NCBI GenBank assembly: GCA_016210485.1 | Contig: JACQUD010000015.1 | Location: 1 to 35,654, forward strand | Direction of reading: 5' to 3' | Source: Chloroflexota bacterium | Lineage (GTDB): Bacteria > Chloroflexota > Dehalococcoidia > JACQUD01 | Length of the DNA: 35,654 nt | Part shown: piece by piece, positions 20,087-30,182 of the stretch | Numbering within the stretch: the stretch's first letter is position 1 | How the letters are laid out: every line of letters starts with the position of its first letter | Position numbers and translations under genes: made by a program | Notes under the pieces: generated by a model | Databases searched by the model: none | The model's input: only the letters and a program-made list of their open reading frames with translations | What the model was told of the DNA's origin: nothing

Positions 20087-20533
20087 ATGCTGAGTTTACG
20101 ACAGGACTGGCTGGACCACCTGGGAGCCATGCAACAGGAGATGGAGCGCTTCCTGGAGCATTTCTCCAGCTCCAAGCCACCCTCGGTGCGCTTCTCCTCC
20201 AGAGCCTGGCAGCCGGCAGCGGACATCTACGAGACGGAGGAGGAGGTGGTGGCCATCATAGAGCTGGCCGGTGTGGCTAGCCAGGACCTCCAACTGGTTG
20301 TGCAAAATAACGTCCTCATCATCAGCGGTCAGCGGGAGGACAAACATCCCGAGTGCCGAAAGTCTTACTGTCAGATGGAGGTTTCTTGGGGGCCTTTCCA
20401 AAGGGCATTGCCCCTACCGTGCCCGGTAGATGGGGATGCCGCTAGAGCCGAAGCCCACGAGGGCCTGTTAGAGGTCTTCCTGCCCAAGGCCAAGGAGAAC
20501 CAAGTTCGCAAGGTCACCGTAAAAGAACGCTGA
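20087..20533 (+). CDS. Hsp20/alpha-crystallin family small heat shock protein
   Basis: WQPAADIYETEEEVVAIIELAGVASQDLQLVVQNNVLIISGQRE...EAHEGLLEVFLPKAKE. Confidence 0.9.
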   Translation: MLSLRQDWLDHLGAMQQEMERFLEHFSSSKPPSVRFSSRAWQPAADIYETEEEVVAIIELAGVASQDLQLVVQNNVLIISGQREDKHPECRKSYCQMEVSWGPFQRALPLPCPVDGDAARAEAHEGLLEVFLPKAKENQVRKVTVKER

Positions 20534-20566
20534 GACCGCCGGAAGTAGCGAAAGGAGACCACCACG

Positions 20567-22942
20567 ATGACCCATCATGGCCATGAGCCCAAGGAGGCTC
20601 ACCAGCAAATACCTGAGGAGCTCCCCATTCTGCCCAGCGGCGACGCTATTGTCTTCCCTTCCATGGTGGCCCCCATGGCCAGCGATAATCCCATGACGGT
20701 TCAAATCATAGACTATGCCGCCGCCAGCGATAAAATGGTGGGCATCTTCGCTCAGCGCCCCAATGCCGAGGGGGCCACGCCGACCAACCTCTACCCCATA
20801 GGCACTGCCGCCGTCATTGCCCGCATGTTCAGGCTCCCCGATGGCTCCATTCGCGCCCTCCTCCAGGGCCTGGAGCGCATTCGGCTCAAGGAGGTAACCC
20901 AGAAGGAGCCTTTCGGTAAAGGTAAAGTGGAGGTTCTCCTGGAGACGGAGGAAAAAAGCACCGAGCTGGAGGCCCTGGCGCATAACCTGAAGAGCCTCTT
21001 TCAGAAGGTGGTATCCCTCTCCCCCAACCTCCCCGACGAGATAGCCATAGCCGCTCAGAGCATGGCTGAGTCCGGTGCCCTGGCTGACTTCATCGCCGCT
21101 CACATCAACCTCAGTCTGGAGGAGAGGCAGCAGCTCCTGGAGACCCTGGACGTGGGGGAGCGCCTCAAGCGCATCACTGCCCTCATCAATCGGGAGCTGG
21201 AGCTCCTGGAGCTGGGCTCCAAAATCCAGTCCCAGATCAAGGGAGAGATGGAGAAGGGCCAGCGGGAATATTACCTCCGGGAGCAACTCAAGGCTATCCA
21301 GAAAGAGCTGGGAGAGCTGGATGAGCGCAGCGTTGAGATCAATGAGCTGAAGGCTCAGATCGAGCAAGCGGGCTTGCCCGAGGTGGCCCGGAAGGAGGCG
21401 GAGCGGGAACTGGACAGGCTGGCCAAGATGCCCCCCCAGGCTGCGGAGTACTCAGTATCCCGCACTTACCTGGACTGGCTCGTCACCCTGCCCTGGAACA
21501 AGAGCACCCAGGACAGCATGGACGTGGCCCAGGCGGCACGCATCCTTGACGAGGACCACTATGACCTGGAGAAACCCAAGCAGCGCATCCTGGAGTACCT
21601 GGCGGTGCGCCAACTCAAGAATGGGGAGATGCGAGGCCCCATCCTGTGCTTTGTGGGGCCTCCGGGGACGGGCAAGACCTCCCTGGGCCAGTCCATAGCC
21701 CGGGCTATGGGCCGCAAGTTCGTCCGCCTCTCTCTGGGGGGCATCCGGGATGAGGCCGAGATAAGGGGACATCGCCGCACCTACGTGGGCGCTCTGCCCG
21801 GCCGCATCATCCAGAGCATGCGTCGGGCTGAGTCCAATAACCCCGTCTTCATGCTGGACGAAGTGGACAAGATAGGAGCCGACTTCCGGGGTGACCCCGC
21901 GGCGGCCCTCCTGGAGGTTCTGGACCCGGAGCAGAACTTCGCTTTCTCTGACCACTACCTAGACGTACCCTTCGACCTCTCCAAGGTAATGTTCATCACC
22001 ACAGCCAACCTGGCGGACCCCATCCCGCCCGCCCTCCTCGACCGCATGGAGACCCTGGAACTACCCGGATATACCGAGATAGAGAAGCTCCACATAGCCC
22101 GCAAATACCTCATCCCTCGCCAGCTCAAGGAGAACGGCCTGACGGCAGAGAATCTAGAGTTCCAGGATGAGGCGGTGCTGGCCATTGTCCGGAGCTATAC
22201 CCGGGAGGCGGGCGTGCGCAACCTGGAGCGAGAGATAGGCTCGGTGTGTCGCAAGGTGGCCAGCCGGGCTGCCCAGGGCGAGAAGGGCAAGATAGCCATC
22301 GCCGCCCAGGATGTGGCCGAACACCTGGGCCCACCCCACTTCCGCTACGAGATGGCCGGGGAGGCCGACGAGGTGGGGGTGGCCACGGGCCTGGCCTGGA
22401 CCCCGGTGGGGGGGGATGTCCTCTTCGTGGAGGCGGCCGTCGTGCCGGGCAAGGGGAGCCTCACTCTCACCGGAAAGCTAGGCGATGTGATGCAGGAGTC
22501 GGCTCGGGCTGCCCTGACCTACGCCCGCTCCCGAGCTCGGGAGCTCAACCTGCCGGAGCATTTCTACGAAAAGAACGACATCCATATCCACGTCCCCGCC
22601 GGCGCCATCCCCAAGGACGGCCCCTCGGCGGGCATCACCATGACCGTAGCCCTGGTCTCGGCCCTGACCCGGCGACCCGTGAGCAAGAAGATGGCCATGA
22701 CTGGCGAGATCACCCTGCGGGGCAAGGTCCTGCCCGTGGGGGGCATCAAGGACAAGGTGCTGGCCGCCCACCGGGCCGGCATCAGGAAGGTGGCCCTGCC
22801 CAAGGAGAATGAGAAGGACCTGGCCGAGGTGCCGGAGCACGTGCGCCAGGAGCTCCAGTTCCTCCTGGTGGAGCACGCCGACGAGGTGCTGGAGGCGGCC
22901 CTGGAGTCGGCGGAGAAGGAGCCAGCCTCCGCCGCCCGCTAG
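20567..22942 (+). CDS. lon: ATP-dependent endopeptidase Lon
   Basis: [52 protein letters not shown] and protease motif [12 protein letters not shown]. Confidence 0.97.
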   Translation: MTHHGHEPKEAHQQIPEELPILPSGDAIVFPSMVAPMASDNPMTVQIIDYAAASDKMVGIFAQRPNAEGATPTNLYPIGTAAVIARMFRLPDGSIRALLQGLERIRLKEVTQKEPFGKGKVEVLLETEEKSTELEALAHNLKSLFQKVVSLSPNLPDEIAIAAQSMAESGALADFIAAHINLSLEERQQLLETLDVGERLKRITALINRELELLELGSKIQSQIKGEMEKGQREYYLREQLKAIQKELGELDERSVEINELKAQIEQAGLPEVARKEAERELDRLAKMPPQAAEYSVSRTYLDWLVTLPWNKSTQDSMDVAQAARILDEDHYDLEKPKQRILEYLAVRQLKNGEMRGPILCFVGPPGTGKTSLGQSIARAMGRKFVRLSLGGIRDEAEIRGHRRTYVGALPGRIIQSMRRAESNNPVFMLDEVDKIGADFRGDPAAALLEVLDPEQNFAFSDHYLDVPFDLSKVMFITTANLADPIPPALLDRMETLELPGYTEIEKLHIARKYLIPRQLKENGLTAENLEFQDEAVLAIVRSYTREAGVRNLEREIGSVCRKVASRAAQGEKGKIAIAAQDVAEHLGPPHFRYEMAGEADEVGVATGLAWTPVGGDVLFVEAAVVPGKGSLTLTGKLGDVMQESARAALTYARSRARELNLPEHFYEKNDIHIHVPAGAIPKDGPSAGITMTVALVSALTRRPVSKKMAMTGEITLRGKVLPVGGIKDKVLAAHRAGIRKVALPKENEKDLAEVPEHVRQELQFLLVEHADEVLEAALESAEKEPASAAR

Positions 22943-22970
22943 TTCCTTGTCCCTGAAATGTTCTGAGGAA

Positions 22971-23022
22971 TCCGCTCATCCTGAGCCGTTCGGCTGAGCT
23001 CACGACGAAGCCTGTTGGAGGA
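22971..23022. repeat. dispersed palindromic repeat / hairpin downstream of lon
   Basis: cgctcatcct...aggatgagcg 10-bp inverted ends with internal agccgttcggct hairpin. Confidence 0.6.
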
Positions 23023-23178
23023 TGAGCGAGCTACCAAGGTCGGCAGATTTCATAACTAATTTCCAAGACAGGACACTAGGTTAGGCGGGAGCGAAATCGG
23101 AGGGGGAAAAGGTAATGGGCCGCCCCTTCTGATGCCTGGAAGAACCGAGAGCTATTTGATAGGCGTCCCCGAGCAGGC

Positions 23179-24441
23179 CTATTTCTTGGCCACTGTCTCC
23201 CCGTTGGGGATGAAGAGGCTCGGGAAATCGCTCTCTGTCACCCAGGGGTTGACCTTGCAATTGCGCCCTATTCGGGCGCCCGCAGGTATCCGAGCGCCCT
23301 TGCCCACCAAAGTTATCCCGGTGTTTAGATAGCTGGGCTCCTCTTTGTTGGGAGTGCCACCATCTCCGAAGCCGACGCAGCTCCCCTCCCCCACGTAAAC
23401 CTGCTTGTCCAGAATGCTCCGGTTGATGGATGATCCCCTCTCGATACGCGTATCCTCGAAGATGATGGCGTCTTCCACCGCCGCCCCGTGCTCTACATAC
23501 ACGGTGCAGAAAAGGATGGAGTTGGACACATAGCCATTGATAATGCTGCCTGAGGAGACCAGGCTTCGAGAGATATGGGCCCGGGGACCCACTTTGACCG
23601 GCGGATGGGCGTGGAAGGGGGTGCGCACCCTTGTCGCGGGGTCATAGAGGTTGAACTCGGGGAGGTCTACGATGAGCTCCATGTTGGCATCGAAGTAGCT
23701 CTGCACCGTGCCCACATCCCGCCAGTAGCCCCGAAAGGGGTAGCCGTAGATGCGGGACTGGCCCAGGAGAGCGGGCAAGACATCCCGCCCCAGGTCTCGC
23801 GCCTCCCTGGTGGCCCTGTTGGCTCGAAGACAAGAGATGAGGAAGTCCTTATCGAAGATGTAGATGCCCATGGAGGCCCAATCCCCCACGGGCGGCTGGG
23901 CCGGCTTCTCGTGGAACTCGGTGATGCGCCCCTCCTCGTCCAGAGAGGCCATGCCGAAGCGATGGGCCTCGCTGGGAAGCACCTGGACCAGGCCAACAGT
24001 GACGTCCGCCTTCTTCACCCGGTGGAAGGCGATCATCTCCTCGTAGCGCATGGTGTAGATGTGATCCCCCGCCAGGACCAGCGCCCGCTCCGCCCCTTGC
24101 TCCTCGATAAAGTAGAGGTTCTGGCGCAGGGCGTCTGCAGTCCCCTGATACCAGCTTCCGCCCTCTCGGGTCATATAGGGCTGAAGGATAAAGAGCCCCC
24201 CACCCACCCGGTCCAGGTCCCAGGGACGCCCCGTGCCCAGGTGCTGGGCCAGGGAGCGGGGGTCATACTGGGTGAGCACAGCCACCGTGTTGATGCCAGA
24301 GTTGACGCAGTTGCTCAGGGTGAAGTCAATAATGCGGTATCTCCCCCCGAAGGGAAGGCCGGGCTTGGCCCGCTCCGCCGTCAGGATACTCAGCCTCTCC
24401 CCCGCCCCTCCTGCCAAGATCATCGCAACTGTCTTATCCAT
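23179..24441 (-). CDS. glgC: glucose-1-phosphate adenylyltransferase
   Basis: [79 protein letters not shown]. Confidence 0.95.
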   Translation of the reverse strand: MDKTVAMILAGGAGERLSILTAERAKPGLPFGGRYRIIDFTLSNCVNSGINTVAVLTQYDPRSLAQHLGTGRPWDLDRVGGGLFILQPYMTREGGSWYQGTADALRQNLYFIEEQGAERALVLAGDHIYTMRYEEMIAFHRVKKADVTVGLVQVLPSEAHRFGMASLDEEGRITEFHEKPAQPPVGDWASMGIYIFDKDFLISCLRANRATREARDLGRDVLPALLGQSRIYGYPFRGYWRDVGTVQSYFDANMELIVDLPEFNLYDPATRVRTPFHAHPPVKVGPRAHISRSLVSSGSIINGYVSNSILFCTVYVEHGAAVEDAIIFEDTRIERGSSINRSILDKQVYVGEGSCVGFGDGGTPNKEEPSYLNTGITLVGKGARIPAGARIGRNCKVNPWVTESDFPSLFIPNGETVAKK

Positions 24442-24694
24442 GGCCGTCTCCTTTGTCTGCCTGCTATTGGCCCCGTTCCCGTTACCCGCAGGGGATAGCT
24501 TGCTACGGGCAGGAAACGAAGTTGGTGAAGACTACTCTAATTATAGAGAGTCGAGCTAGTAAATTAAAGATTAGCTAATATAGCAATAAATCCCTCTCAA
24601 AATTAATGGTGAATAATATGAGAAGCTTTGGGGTCGGAGATTGTGAGCAGAGGGGCAGGTTAAGGGAGAGGTGGTTGAAAGGGACTGGTGTTCT

Positions 24695-25285
24695 TCACTC
24701 CAGGGGGGCCTGAGAAGAAAGGAGAAAGGCTGCCAGACAGCGATAGCGGGCTCCTTGCAGGGTGAGGGTGCTTTGCATCAGGCTCACCTGCTCTACCCGG
24801 AAGGGACCGAGAGGCTCTGGTGGCAAAGCTTGAGCCGCCTCGCCCAGGCGCCGCCTCTCCCCCGCCGCCGCCCCCTCTCGGACCCTCCCCAGGGTGAGGT
24901 GAGGGGAGAAAGAGCGAGATTCCCTGAGGTAATGCAGGGAAGCCATGGCCTCCTCCACCGAGGTCTGGAGGGCCACCAGGGAATCGGGGGCCTTCAACCC
25001 TATCCAGAGGACGCGAGGTGACATCAGGTTGGGGAACCCCCCAAGTCCCTCCACCTCCACTATGAAGGGCGATATGCCCTGGGCGAGCTGCCCCAGAGCC
25101 TGGCCTATGACCTCCACTTGGTCGGTGGGGACCTGCCCCAGGAACTTCAGGGTGAGGTGGATGCCCTCGGGCTCCACCCATTTCACTGAAGAGAAACGGG
25201 GGCGGAGCTGGGCCTGAACTCGAGCCAGCCCCTCCCGCAGGGCTGGAGGCAGCTCTACAGCTATGAAGGCCCGCACCGACTCCAC
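24695..25285 (-). CDS. thpR: RNA 2',3'-cyclic phosphodiesterase
   Basis: RAFIAVELPPALREGL, two H-x-T-x motifs HLTLKFLG and HLTLGRV. Confidence 0.92.
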   Translation of the reverse strand: MESVRAFIAVELPPALREGLARVQAQLRPRFSSVKWVEPEGIHLTLKFLGQVPTDQVEVIGQALGQLAQGISPFIVEVEGLGGFPNLMSPRVLWIGLKAPDSLVALQTSVEEAMASLHYLRESRSFSPHLTLGRVREGAAAGERRRLGEAAQALPPEPLGPFRVEQVSLMQSTLTLQGARYRCLAAFLLSSQAPLE

Positions 25286-26130
25286 TAGCGCTTTTCCAAC
25301 AGCCGGCGGGCGTTCCCTCCCAGCAGTAGATCTTCTATTTCTTTCTCCAGGCCCAGCTCCCGAACCCGACCCAGGGCTTCAGCCTGGGAGATAAGGGGAT
25401 AATCGCTGCCGAAGAGCACCTTATCGGGCCCTACCAGCGATGTCACCAGGGAGTAAATCTGAGGCCGGTAGAGCAAGTGAGAGGCGGCGGTATCGAAGTA
25501 GACGTTTTTCAGGGCCTGGGCTACCTCGGGCATAAGGCTGTAGAAAGGAAGCCCACCCCCCCAGTGGGCCGCCACCAGAGGCAGGTCCGGGTAGAGGCGG
25601 CAGAAGGCATATAGCTGATCCGGGGTGATAGTCCCTTTGCCGGGATAATGGTGCCCCACAGGCTCTGAAGCGTGTATAAGAAAGATGAGGCCCCACCTCA
25701 TCGCCTCGGAGACCAGGGGGGTGAGGAGGGCTTCATCCTTTAAGCTGTAGCCCTGGACATCGGGGCGGAGCTCTCCCAGCCCCCTGGCCCCGCCTTTGGC
25801 GCACCGGGCAAGCTCATTGATAGCGGCCTCCCCAGCCCGGGGCTGGACGGCGCAGAAGGGGACCAGCCTATGGGGATAGCGCGCCGCCGCCTCCAGAAGG
25901 TAATCGTTGGTCTCCACGCAGAGCGCGTGCTCAACCCAGCCGATGTTGAGGGCCACTGACTTCTCCACGCCGGCCCGGTCCATGCTCTCGATAAGCTCCT
26001 CGGCGGTGGCAAGGCTAGCCTTAGGGTCAGAGTAGAGGGCGACGAAGGTAGCATCGCGCTTCAGAAGCTCGGAGTGCCGCTCCTGAACCCAGGGAGGGAA
26101 CAGATGAGTGTGAAAATCAACCGCCATCAA
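25285..26130 (-). CDS. amidohydrolase-family (TIM-barrel) metal-dependent hydrolase
   Basis: VDFHTHLFPPW, LIFLIHASEPVGHHYPGKG, PLVAAHWGGGLPFY, KVLFGSDYPL; 1-nt overlap with thpR. Confidence 0.9.
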   Translation of the reverse strand: MMAVDFHTHLFPPWVQERHSELLKRDATFVALYSDPKASLATAEELIESMDRAGVEKSVALNIGWVEHALCVETNDYLLEAAARYPHRLVPFCAVQPRAGEAAINELARCAKGGARGLGELRPDVQGYSLKDEALLTPLVSEAMRWGLIFLIHASEPVGHHYPGKGTITPDQLYAFCRLYPDLPLVAAHWGGGLPFYSLMPEVAQALKNVYFDTAASHLLYRPQIYSLVTSLVGPDKVLFGSDYPLISQAEALGRVRELGLEKEIEDLLLGGNARRLLEKR

Positions 26131-26248
26131 AGGAAATTATAGCACAAGGGCGCTTCTAGGCAGCTTGACCGAGGGGCCACTGGCTTTTATAATGGGCGCA
26201 GCGTAGCGTTAATCATGACAAGAAGATAGCTCTATCTATATTTCCATA

Positions 26249-26276
26249 TGGAGCGGGCGAAGGGATTCGAACCCTC
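26249..26276. repeat. 28-bp direct repeat, distal copy of tRNA-Gly 3' end (att-like)
   Basis: tggagcgggcgaagggattcgaaccctc identical to 27182-27209 inside tRNA-Gly. Confidence 0.9.
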
Positions 26277-26362
26277 CCAAATATCAAGGGCCTCTTGACA
26301 GCGGGCGGCTTGCAGTGTATGAAAGGACTGCTAAGCAAGAAGGGCGTCAAGGAGGTGCAGGC

Positions 26363-26914
26363 GTGAAGGCTACAACTCTTATCATCCTAGCCTTAGTCGT
26401 GGTCGGCATGCTGGCAACCGCTTGCCAGAGCAAGCCGAGTGAGGAGGAGCTAAGGGCCTTAGTAGCCGCAGAGGTGAAAACGCAGTTGGCAAGCGTGAAA
26501 CAAGGGCCACCAGGCCCCCAGGGGCCACGAGGCCCAGCAGGTGAGCGAGGGCTAGCTGGGCCACCAGGGGAGCAAGGCCCGACCGGGCCAGTAGGTGCTC
26601 AAGGGCCTGTAGGCCCGCAGGGGAGTCCTGGCCCTTCACCGAGAGCAGAACTACAGGCGGAACTGGACAAGCTAAATAACACCGTATATGGCCGATTTCT
26701 ACTGGATGGCTTGGAGGCTACAGTCAAGACGCTGAAGACAGACCTAGCCGCCTTGCAAGCGCAAGTCGGTTCCAAGAGGCTTTTCAGCTCTAGCCTGGAG
26801 ACAAGGGTAAGCAGCCTGGATGATACAATGGCTAAAGTGATAGTGTGTCTAAGAGCGCCCGTTACCTATAATAGCTTTTCTGGCGTGTCAAGGCTATCAT
26901 GTTTCCCGCCATGA
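26363..26914 (+). CDS. collagen-like repeat lipoprotein
   Basis: GTG start with SD ggaggt 6 nt upstream; signal/lipobox [10 protein letters not shown]; 15 G-X-Y triplets [45 protein letters not shown]; coiled-coil-like C-terminal region. The ORF track opens at 26315. Confidence 0.8.
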   Translation: MKATTLIILALVVVGMLATACQSKPSEEELRALVAAEVKTQLASVKQGPPGPQGPRGPAGERGLAGPPGEQGPTGPVGAQGPVGPQGSPGPSPRAELQAELDKLNNTVYGRFLLDGLEATVKTLKTDLAALQAQVGSKRLFSSSLETRVSSLDDTMAKVIVCLRAPVTYNSFSGVSRLSCFPP

Positions 26915-27181
26915 GGCTTGCCTGGGGGTTTCGTCTAGCGCCTCTTTGTGTGTCTCCACCAAGTGGCACACATTCGGCTAGCTTTGGGGCCGGCCCCAGG
27001 GCAGCGCAGTTCGGCAGCTCAGCGCACGCCCAAATACCCCAGGCTGCCCCCTTTTCTCCCTATCTTGGCCTAACTCGCCCAGGGTGTTGGTCTCTCCGTG
27101 TCCGCCCGTGTTAAGGCACAAAGGGGAGAGAGCTTTGACAGAAGGGTCAGCACGCCCTATAACTGGCAATGATGGAACCAT

Positions 27182-27256
27182 TGGAGCGGGCGAAGGGATT
27201 CGAACCCTCGACGTCTTGCTTGGGAAGCAAGCACTCTACCACTGAGTTACACCCGC
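27182..27256 (-). tRNA. tRNA-Gly (CCC anticodon)
   Basis: Reverse complement GCGGGTGTAACTCAGTGGTAGAGTGCTTGCTTCCCAAGCAAGACGTCGAGGGTTCGAATCCCTTCGCCCGCTCCA; complete cloverleaf with encoded CCA. Confidence 0.95.
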
Positions 27257-27274
27257 CCGCATAACGGATTATAG

Positions 27275-28180
27275 GTGGGGAGGCTAGAGGTGTCAACGGT
27301 GCTGCTCACCGGCGCCACGGGGTTCGTGGGCCGGAACATCGCCCGGGAGCTGGCCTCGCGCCAGGTGTCTTTACGTTGCCTGGTGCGCCGCTCCTCAGAC
27401 CTCAAGCCCCTGGCCGGGCTGCCCCTGGAGCTGACCTATGGCGACGCCACAGACGAGGCGTCCCTGGAGGCAGCTTGCCGGGATGTTCACACGGTCATCC
27501 ACCTGGTGGCGGTCATCCGGGAACGGGGCCGAGCCACCTACGAACTCATCAACCGTCTGGGCACTGCCCATCTGGTGCGGGCCGCCCAGCGGGCGGGGGT
27601 GAGGCGGTTCATCTATATGAGCAACATCGGCGCCAGCCCCGACCCCACCTACCCTTTCCTCCGCTCCAAGTGGCAGGGAGAGGAAGAGGTCAAGGTCAGT
27701 GGCATCCCGCACATCGTCTTCCGTTCCTCCCTCATGTTCGGCCCCGAGGACGAGTTCACTCGCAAGCTAGCCCAGCTGGTCAGGCTGACCCCCATCGTCC
27801 CTATTATCGGCTCGGGGCGGACCCGCTTCCAGCCCATCTTCGTGGCCGATACCGCCCGCTGCGTCGCCCTGGCCCTGGGGTCCGAGGCTTACCTGGGGCG
27901 GACGATAGACATCGGCGGCCCGGAGCACCTCACCTACGAGGAGATGGTGGACGCCATCATCGCTGCCCTGGGGCGGCGCCGCCTCAAGCTCCACCTGCCT
28001 ATCCCCATCATGAGACCGCTGGTCTGGCTCATGGAGCGAGTCCTGCCCAACCCGCCCGTGACCTCGGGCCAGCTCAGGATGCTCTCTGTGGATAACATAA
28101 CCTCGCCCGACGCTGTGGAGCGAACCTTCGGCTTCAAGCCCGTCGGGTTCCGGCAAGGCTTGAGCTACTTGAGGACCTGA
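27275..28180 (+). CDS. NAD(P)-binding atypical SDR / epimerase (complex I NDUFA9-like)
   Basis: VLLTGATGFVGRNIARELASRQ, RRFIYMSNIGA, RSSLMFGPEDEF; GTG start at 27275 or at 27290 (after ggggagg). Confidence 0.88.
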   Translation: MGRLEVSTVLLTGATGFVGRNIARELASRQVSLRCLVRRSSDLKPLAGLPLELTYGDATDEASLEAACRDVHTVIHLVAVIRERGRATYELINRLGTAHLVRAAQRAGVRRFIYMSNIGASPDPTYPFLRSKWQGEEEVKVSGIPHIVFRSSLMFGPEDEFTRKLAQLVRLTPIVPIIGSGRTRFQPIFVADTARCVALALGSEAYLGRTIDIGGPEHLTYEEMVDAIIAALGRRRLKLHLPIPIMRPLVWLMERVLPNPPVTSGQLRMLSVDNITSPDAVERTFGFKPVGFRQGLSYLRT

Positions 28181-28198
28181 GCTCGGCAAGGTAGTGTA

Positions 28199-28345
28199 TC
28201 AGTTTGGCCGTTTCAAGAGTCCCACAATCTCGCTGACCGTCCAGATTCGGTCATTTAGGCCAACCGTCATAGCTAAAGTCCTATCATAGTGGTTGCGCAG
28301 GCTCTTGTGAATACGGGCAAAGTTGTAATTGCATTAATCTCTTAT
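28199..28345 (-). pseudogene. C-terminal remnant of an IS-type DDE transposase
   Basis: Minus frame reads NYNFARIHKSLRNHYDRTLAMTVGLNDRIWTVSEIVGLLKRPN-stop, matching the YNF.RIHK.LR..PAM..G..D..W...EIV.LL tail of such transposases; an upstream in-frame stop and no N-terminal part. Confidence 0.6.
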
Positions 28346-28404
28346 GCCGCCCAAAAAGTATGTCTGGCGCGTCTGCTCCATTCAGATGTTAGCCAGTCAC
28401 GTAC

Positions 28405-28659
28405 TTACTTGTACTTGCTACGAATCTTTGCCCCAGATAGCGGCCCACCCAGCACAGCACTGATGTAGCAATTATCAAACACTCCGGCGCTTAATGGGAA
28501 AGCACTCCACACCATAGATAGCACACCGAGCACATGGTCTCGATACACGTAGCCGACTGCGAAGAATCCTATACCGGCAACCAAACGAAAGATGCGGCCC
28601 GCCGGACTGTTGAGGAATTTCGAGAAACCCGATTGATTGAAGGATTCGCGCCATCTCAT
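28405..28659 (-). CDS. DUF2892/YgaP-like small membrane protein
   Basis: NSPAGRIFRLVAGIGFFAVGYVYRDHVLGVLSMVWSAFPLSAGVFDNCYISAVLGGPLSG; start at the second ATG preceded by aaaggggg. Confidence 0.65.
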   Translation of the reverse strand: MRWRESFNQSGFSKFLNSPAGRIFRLVAGIGFFAVGYVYRDHVLGVLSMVWSAFPLSAGVFDNCYISAVLGGPLSGAKIRSKYK

Positions 28660-28819
28660 AGAAAACCCCCTTTGGTGCATATTTTACCCGAGATTTATCT
28701 TGGCTCTGGCTTCTTCTCCATGCCCTGAGCATACTACCCCGCTCAAGCATGGTCAACAGCCTTTGATTTCAAATGATACACTACCGATAATAAATGAGGG
28801 TAGTCCGCAGAGAACATTT

Positions 28820-30178
28820 CTACCCCAGCGCCACGGAGAGGGCCTCGGACAGAGTCGCTGCTGGGCGCAGCTCCAGAGGGAGAGGGCCTGTAAGGCGTCT
28901 GGCGGCGGTGCGGGGCAGCAAGCAGGCCCGGAACCCCATCTGGGCCGCCTCGGCCAGCCGGCGCTCCATCTGCCCCACAGACCTCAGCTCCCCGGATAGC
29001 CCCACCTCCCCCACCGCCACGAGCCCCGGGCTGATCCGAATATCCCTCAGGCTGGACACCAGGGCCATGGCTATGGCCAGGTCCGCCGCTGGCTCGGTCA
29101 CCCTCAGCCCTCCCACCACGTTGACTATGATGTCCTGGCTACCGAGAGGGAAGCCCAACCTCTTGGACAGGACGGCGGCTACCATGAGCAGGCGGTTGTA
29201 GTCCACACCGTTGGCTACCCGGCGCGGCGTGCCGAAGGGGGTGGGGCTGGCCAGGGCCTGGACCTCCACCAGCAAAGGACGGGTCCCTTCCAGAGTGGGC
29301 ACCACCGCAGAGCCGATGGCTGTCTCCATCCTCTCCTCCAGGAAGGCCCGAGAGGGGTCGGCCACCTCCTCCATCCCCCGCTCCCCCATCTGAAAGATGC
29401 CCACTTCATGGGTGGGGCCAAAACGGTTCTTGACACTGCGCAACAGCCGGTATGGGCTGTGGGGCTCTCCCTCCAAGTAGAGCACGGCGTCTACGATGTG
29501 CTCCAGCGCGTGGGGCCCAGCGATGGCCCCCTCCTTGGTGACGTGCCCCACCAGGAAGGTGGCCAGGCCCCGCCCCTTCACCCAGGGGCGCAGGTGCTGT
29601 GCGCACTCCCGAACCTGCCCCAGGCTGCCCGGCGGCGTCCCCAAGCCCTCCAGTTGCACCGCCTGGATGGAGTCCACGATGAGCAACCGCGGAGCCGTCT
29701 CCTGGACCTGTTCCAGGATGGTCTCCAGGTCGGTCTCCGCGGACAGATACAGGCCTTTTCCCTCCAGCCCCAGCCGCCGCGCCCGCATCTTGATCTGGGT
29801 CTCGGACTCCTCGCCGGAGACGTAGAGCACCGGCCCGGCAGCCTCGGCCATGAGGGCCGTTGCCTGAAGGAGCAGGGTGGACTTGCCCATCCCCGGCTCT
29901 CCCCCCAGGAGAACCATAGAGCCAGGCACGATGCCGCCCCCCAGCACCCTGTCCAGCTCAGCGAAGGGGGTCTTTAGGCGAGGGGCATCGGCAGTGGGGA
30001 TGCGGGAGAGTTCTCGAGGGCGGGCAGCTCCTGCCGAGGCTGCCCGCCTCTGGGGTGATTCCTCTCTCTGGACGAAGGTGTTCCACTGCTCGCATTCCGG
30101 GCACCTTCCCATGGGCTTGGGGCTATGGTAGCCGCACTCCTGACAGATGAAAACCATCTTGCCTCGGGCCTTGCTCAT
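28820..30178 (-). CDS. radA: DNA repair protein RadA/Sms
   Basis: Zinc finger CQECGYHSPKPMGRCPECEQW, Walker A GGEPGMGKSTLLLQ, KNRFGPTHEVGIFQM, Lon-like C-terminal domain. Confidence 0.96.
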   Translation of the reverse strand: MSKARGKMVFICQECGYHSPKPMGRCPECEQWNTFVQREESPQRRAASAGAARPRELSRIPTADAPRLKTPFAELDRVLGGGIVPGSMVLLGGEPGMGKSTLLLQATALMAEAAGPVLYVSGEESETQIKMRARRLGLEGKGLYLSAETDLETILEQVQETAPRLLIVDSIQAVQLEGLGTPPGSLGQVRECAQHLRPWVKGRGLATFLVGHVTKEGAIAGPHALEHIVDAVLYLEGEPHSPYRLLRSVKNRFGPTHEVGIFQMGERGMEEVADPSRAFLEERMETAIGSAVVPTLEGTRPLLVEVQALASPTPFGTPRRVANGVDYNRLLMVAAVLSKRLGFPLGSQDIIVNVVGGLRVTEPAADLAIAMALVSSLRDIRISPGLVAVGEVGLSGELRSVGQMERRLAEAAQMGFRACLLPRTAARRLTGPLPLELRPAATLSEALSVALG

Positions 30179-30182
30179 GGCC

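Noticed and set aside
20468-21367. 299-aa minus-strand ORF
   Set aside because: Antisense to hsp20/lon coding sequence; no recognisable motif and explained by high GC.
23575-24498. 307-aa plus-strand ORF
   Set aside because: Antisense to glgC, which has clear family motifs.
26510-26640. Gly-X-Y coding region as possible tandem DNA repeat or CRISPR-like array
   Set aside because: The periodicity is 9 nt at protein level with degenerate nucleotides and no unique spacers; explained by collagen-like coding.
26899-27114. 71-aa plus-strand ORF after the collagen-like gene
   Set aside because: No SD, no motif; overlaps the 3' end of the collagen-like ORF and reads as non-coding flank.
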